Shown here piece after piece: positions 61,411 through 64,000 of a stretch of DNA of 64,000 nucleotides (position 1 is the stretch's first letter; the number at the start of each line of letters is the position of its first letter). The translations under genes and the position numbers were made by a program. Under the pieces are notes generated by a model that had not been told where the DNA came from, did not search any database, and worked only from the letters and a program-made list of their open reading frames with translations. Origin of the DNA: Streptomyces sp. 549 (GTDB lineage: Bacteria > Actinomycetota > Actinomycetes > Streptomycetales > Streptomycetaceae); assembly GCF_030124175.1 (NCBI RefSeq), contig NZ_JASKMT010000022.1, forward strand, positions 30,694 to 94,693. Reading direction: 5' to 3'.

Positions 61411-62331
61411 CTACTGGGCGCGGTGCGGACCGGTGCCGGGTACCCACCCGGGGAGGGATTCGGTGCCGGCGGCCCACTCCGGCGGCGGTGCGGAGCCGGG
61501 GGCCGCGGCAACCACTCCGCAGGTGATCGCGCAGGTGGTGTCCATGTCACCGCCGGCCTGCGCGGTGGTCCAGAACGCGGAGGTGAAGTCGTCGCCGTGG
61601 CGGGCGGCCGCCCACAGGGCGAACGGCACGGTGTCATGGGCGCTGGTCCGGCGTCCGCAGCCCAGCACCGCGGCCACGGTGTGGACGTCCGCGTAGTCGA
61701 GCATGTCCCGCGCTCTGCGCAGTCCCGCCTGGACGGCGCTGCGCGGTACCAGGGCGATGACACCGTCGAGCAGTTCCGCGCCGCTGCCCGCGTCCCAGCG
61801 GGTCAGCCCGGCCCGCAGGGACGCCGCGACGGCGACCGCCATCGCACCGCAGACCGCCTCGCGGTGCTGATGGGTGGTGTAGGCAGAGACCTGCGCCTCG
61901 TGTGCGGCCCGCTGCGGGTCGTCGGCGAACCAGGCACCCAGCGGGGCGACCCGCATCGCCGCCCCGTTGCCCCACGAGCCGTGGCCGTCGAAGAGCGACG
62001 ACGCCAGCTCCCGCCAGTCGGCGCCTTCCTCGCGGATGCCCCGCAGGAGCCGGTCGACCGCCGGGCCGTAGCCGCGCGCCGAGTCGTGGCGGGTGGCGAA
62101 GCTCTCGGCGAGGGCGTCCTGGTCGATCGCGCCGTGGCCGGTCAGCACCGCGACCATCGAGCACGCCATCTCGGTGTCGTCTGTCCACCGCCAGGGCGCG
62201 GGCGGCAGCTCCCGCCGCCGCAGCAGCGGGTAGTGGTCGGGCAGGAAGAACCGCGAGCCCAGCGCGTCCCCCACGGAAAGCCCGCGAAGGCTCGCCAGGG
62301 CGCGGTCTGTGCGAGCGGAGTCAACTCTCAT
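61411..62331 (-). CDS. ADP-ribosylglycohydrolase family protein
   Basis: A 306 aa DraG/ARH-type hydrolase that removes ADP-ribose from proteins or nucleic acids. The two metal-binding motifs are present: WTDDTEMACSMV near residues 48-60 and GGDMDTTCAITCGVVAA near the C-terminus, plus GNGAAMRVAPLG. ATG 62331 gives MRVDSARTDRALASLRGLSVGDALGSRF, which matches the family's first helix; the longer in-frame start at 62412 is rejected. The rnhB gene starts nine bases after its stop. Confidence 0.9.
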   Translation of the reverse strand: MRVDSARTDRALASLRGLSVGDALGSRFFLPDHYPLLRRRELPPAPWRWTDDTEMACSMVAVLTGHGAIDQDALAESFATRHDSARGYGPAVDRLLRGIREEGADWRELASSLFDGHGSWGNGAAMRVAPLGAWFADDPQRAAHEAQVSAYTTHQHREAVCGAMAVAVAASLRAGLTRWDAGSGAELLDGVIALVPRSAVQAGLRRARDMLDYADVHTVAAVLGCGRRTSAHDTVPFALWAAARHGDDFTSAFWTTAQAGGDMDTTCAITCGVVAAAPGSAPPPEWAAGTESLPGWVPGTGPHRAQ

Positions 62332-62383
62332 GGTGACCGGAACTCTATCCGGCGGCGTTCTCCGCGGCAGCACGGACCGCAGG

Positions 62384-63040
62384 TCACAGCACTCCGTAGG
62401 GCTCCGGCGCACACCACTTCTCGAACGGCCGGTCGAGGTGGTAGCGGCCGTCCGCCCCCAGCACGAGCGCTCTCGTCTCCCCGTTTCCGGGGTTCGACAG
62501 CGACTCGAACTCCGCGACGCTCCAGTGCATCCAGCGCATGCAGAACAGCCGCATGGTCAGCCCGTGGGTGACCAGCAGGACGTTGGGCGGATGGTCGGGC
62601 GCGTCGAAGCTGCGCCACAGGCTCTCCAGGAAGGCGTCCACCCGGTCGTAGACGTCGGCACCCGACTCACCCTGCGCGAAGCGGTAGAAGAAGTGCCCGT
62701 AGGAGTCGCGGGCGGCCTTCTGGCGGCGGACGTCCTCCTGGTCCTGCCAGTTCCCCCAGTCCTGCTCGCGCAGCCGGGGCTCCTCCCGCGCCCGGACCAG
62801 CGTCGGGTCCAGCCGCAGCGCACGGAACGTGTCGTGGGTGCGGCGGTATGGGGAGACGTAGGCCGACACCCGCTCGGTGCCGAACTCCCGCCGCAGCTGC
62901 ACCCCCGCCTCCGCGGCCTGCCTGCGGCCGCGTGCGGTGAGCCGCAGCGCGTGGTCGGGCACCCGCTCGTAGACGGAGTCGTCGACGTTGCCTTCGGACT
63001 CGCCGTGCCGGATGAGGACGATGCGACGGGGACGTGCCAT
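62384..63040 (-). CDS. Histidine phosphatase (phosphoglycerate-mutase-like) protein
   Basis: A 218 aa member of the histidine phosphatase superfamily. The catalytic RHG is in IVLIRHGESEGNVDDSV near residues 10-12, the second Arg in SPYRRTHDT, the acid in EEPRLREQDWGNW, and the second His in LLVTHGLTMRLF near 160. The substrate is unknown. ATG 63040 begins directly before the first strand; ATG 63058 is an alternative that adds six residues. It lies 52 bp upstream of the ADP-ribosylglycohydrolase gene on the same strand. Confidence 0.9.
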   Translation of the reverse strand: MARPRRIVLIRHGESEGNVDDSVYERVPDHALRLTARGRRQAAEAGVQLRREFGTERVSAYVSPYRRTHDTFRALRLDPTLVRAREEPRLREQDWGNWQDQEDVRRQKAARDSYGHFFYRFAQGESGADVYDRVDAFLESLWRSFDAPDHPPNVLLVTHGLTMRLFCMRWMHWSVAEFESLSNPGNGETRALVLGADGRYHLDRPFEKWCAPEPYGVL

Positions 63041-63120
63041 GCCGCCCAGCCTAGGCATGCCGGCACGCTGCTCCTTCCAGGAGGCTCGGCGGCGCGCGGT
63101 GCAGGCGTCCGGTGGGCAGC

Positions 63121-63729
63121 TCAGACCGTCCAGGCGGACTCCAGATCGATGACGTCACCGTCGATGGCGGCGATGTCCGCGTTGGTCTGCGCGCGCAGGG
63201 AGAGCCTCTCGATGCGCTCGATGCGGTACTTGCCGTGCTCCGCGGCGGAGTTCCACATCGACAGCACGAGGAACTCGTCCTCGCTGCTCGCCTGGGCGAA
63301 GGCGCCGCGCAGCATGCCGGGCGACCCCGCCATCGCCGGGTTCCAGACCTTCTCCTGCATCAGCGTGTAGTGGTCGATGCGCTCCCTGTGCACCCGGCAG
63401 TGGGCCACCCGCAGCAGGTCGGCGTCGGTGAACTCGGGCCGGAACCCGGTCTTCACGTCAAAGCGGTACTCGAAGAGCAGAGTGCGCATGTCCTTGTAGG
63501 TGCCGACCTGGGAGGCGTGCAGTCGGTCGTGGGAGCGGGCCATGAACGAGTCGTAGAAGGCGCGGCTCTCCCAGAAACCGAAGAGGTGCGCGACCTGCGG
63601 CTGCGACCTGCTCCACCCACCGCCCTGGCCTCGGAATCCGGGCTCGCCGAGCAGCCCGGCCCACTTTCGCTGACCTCGTTCGAATCCGCGTCGATCGACC
63701 ACGGAGCAGCGCATCCACTTGACCAGCAC
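63121..63729 (-). CDS. YdbC/DUF4937 family protein
   Basis: A 202 aa protein with two ABM-like ferredoxin-fold repeats. The start VLVKWMRCSVVDRRGFERGQRKWAGL and later VAHLFGFWESRAFYDSFMARSHDRL and VLSMWNSAAEHGKYRIERIERL fit the YdbC/DUF4937 group. No catalytic motif is recognised; a role in monooxygenase-like or stress reactions is only suggested by the fold. GTG 63729 is used as start. It lies 80 bp upstream of the histidine phosphatase gene on the same strand. Confidence 0.82.
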   Translation of the reverse strand: MLVKWMRCSVVDRRGFERGQRKWAGLLGEPGFRGQGGGWSRSQPQVAHLFGFWESRAFYDSFMARSHDRLHASQVGTYKDMRTLLFEYRFDVKTGFRPEFTDADLLRVAHCRVHRERIDHYTLMQEKVWNPAMAGSPGMLRGAFAQASSEDEFLVLSMWNSAAEHGKYRIERIERLSLRAQTNADIAAIDGDVIDLESAWTV

Positions 63730-64000
63730 CGCGCCATCGTACGGCCCTCCAGACTGCTCACAGCGGCCAAGACCGCACTCCGGACAGGCAACTCAGCGCA
63801 GAACTCGGGGGTTTCGAACACGCGCTCAGCACGACGGCGGCCATGACGGCCGGTACGCCGGATTCGTCCGGGAATGCAGGCACGAGGTGGCTGGGCGGCC
63901 GCAGAGGTCCGGACGCCTCGCGGGGCGCGGGGCGCCGGGGTCAGACATCCCTGGACGTTGGATGTCAAGCGGTGAGGTCGTAGTGGTGGTGTGACCATGC

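Noticed and set aside
63730..64000. Short open frames at the right end
   Set aside because: They lack ribosome sites and recognisable similarity; the stretch is probably the promoter region of the YdbC-like gene.

Overview
The window is chromosomal DNA of very high G+C content from a Streptomyces or a close relative. The clearest markers are orthologues of Streptomyces genes: cutRS, sepH, hrdB, whiH, a second parC/parE pair, and DUF families typical of actinomycetes (DUF3159, DUF3710, DUF3093, DUF4193, DUF5998, DUF4192). From memory, the order dut - DUF4193 - cutSR - hemH - sepH - ptsH - parC - parE - hrdB - whiH - recQ - rnhB matches the core region of the S. coelicolor chromosome around SCO5810-SCO5875. 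No insertion sequence, prophage, CRISPR array, tRNA or rRNA gene was seen. The window reads as conserved core chromosome, not a genomic island.

Layout. 1-3605 (+): the end of an MMPL transporter and two TrkA-type potassium regulators. 3734-8452 (-): a small membrane protein, the KdpD/KdpE sensor pair, an OB-fold protein and a DUF3159 membrane protein. 8700-10598 (-): thioesterase, dUTPase and DUF3710. 10680-14963: DUF3093, an EcsC-like protein, DUF4193, then CutS/CutR. 14963-19941: a small conserved ORF, inositol monophosphatase, coproporphyrin ferrochelatase, an MFS exporter and a sugar-lactone oxidase. 19969-23473: a low-complexity membrane protein, the cell-division protein SepH and a rhodanese. 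23738-29880: a VOC protein and a four-gene minus-strand run (GNAT/acyl-CoA synthetase, DUF5998, phosphodiesterase, thymidine kinase). 30061-32402: HPr, a GntR regulator, and an M23 peptidase behind a c-di-AMP (ydaO-type) riboswitch. 32624-38042: an M16 peptidase pair divergent from parC. 38133-42502: a CobW GTPase divergent from a ferredoxin-like protein, then an acetate permease with its DUF485 partner. 42638-49602: parE, a small zinc-ribbon protein, a trypsin-like protease, the principal sigma factor HrdB and the sporulation regulator WhiH. 49792-55357: a fused ABC transporter, an NrtR-like Nudix regulator and a glycogen-debranching-like protein. 55524-63729: DUF4192, a RecQ helicase fused to a phosphoribosyltransferase-like domain, a run of ADP-ribosylglycohydrolase, RNase HII and a small C-terminal-domain protein, a histidine phosphatase and a YdbC-like protein.

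Functional themes. Potassium homeostasis (TrkA pair, KdpDE) sits at the left end. Chromosome topology and growth control (parC, parE, hrdB, whiH, sepH) fills the centre. Nucleotide and DNA metabolism (dut, tdk, recQ, rnhB) is spread through the window.

No single undescribed system stands out. The best leads are regulatory: a candidate iron box between the divergent CobW and ferredoxin-like genes, an operator-like repeat within a probable leaderless promoter of the NrtR-like gene, and two DnaA-box-like sites 39 bp apart upstream of DUF4192. Also notable are the RecQ-phosphoribosyltransferase fusion, a degenerate acyl-CoA synthetase fused to GNAT, and an ABC transporter whose linker is encoded by tandem repeats. 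All family assignments were made by eye from motifs, without database searches.
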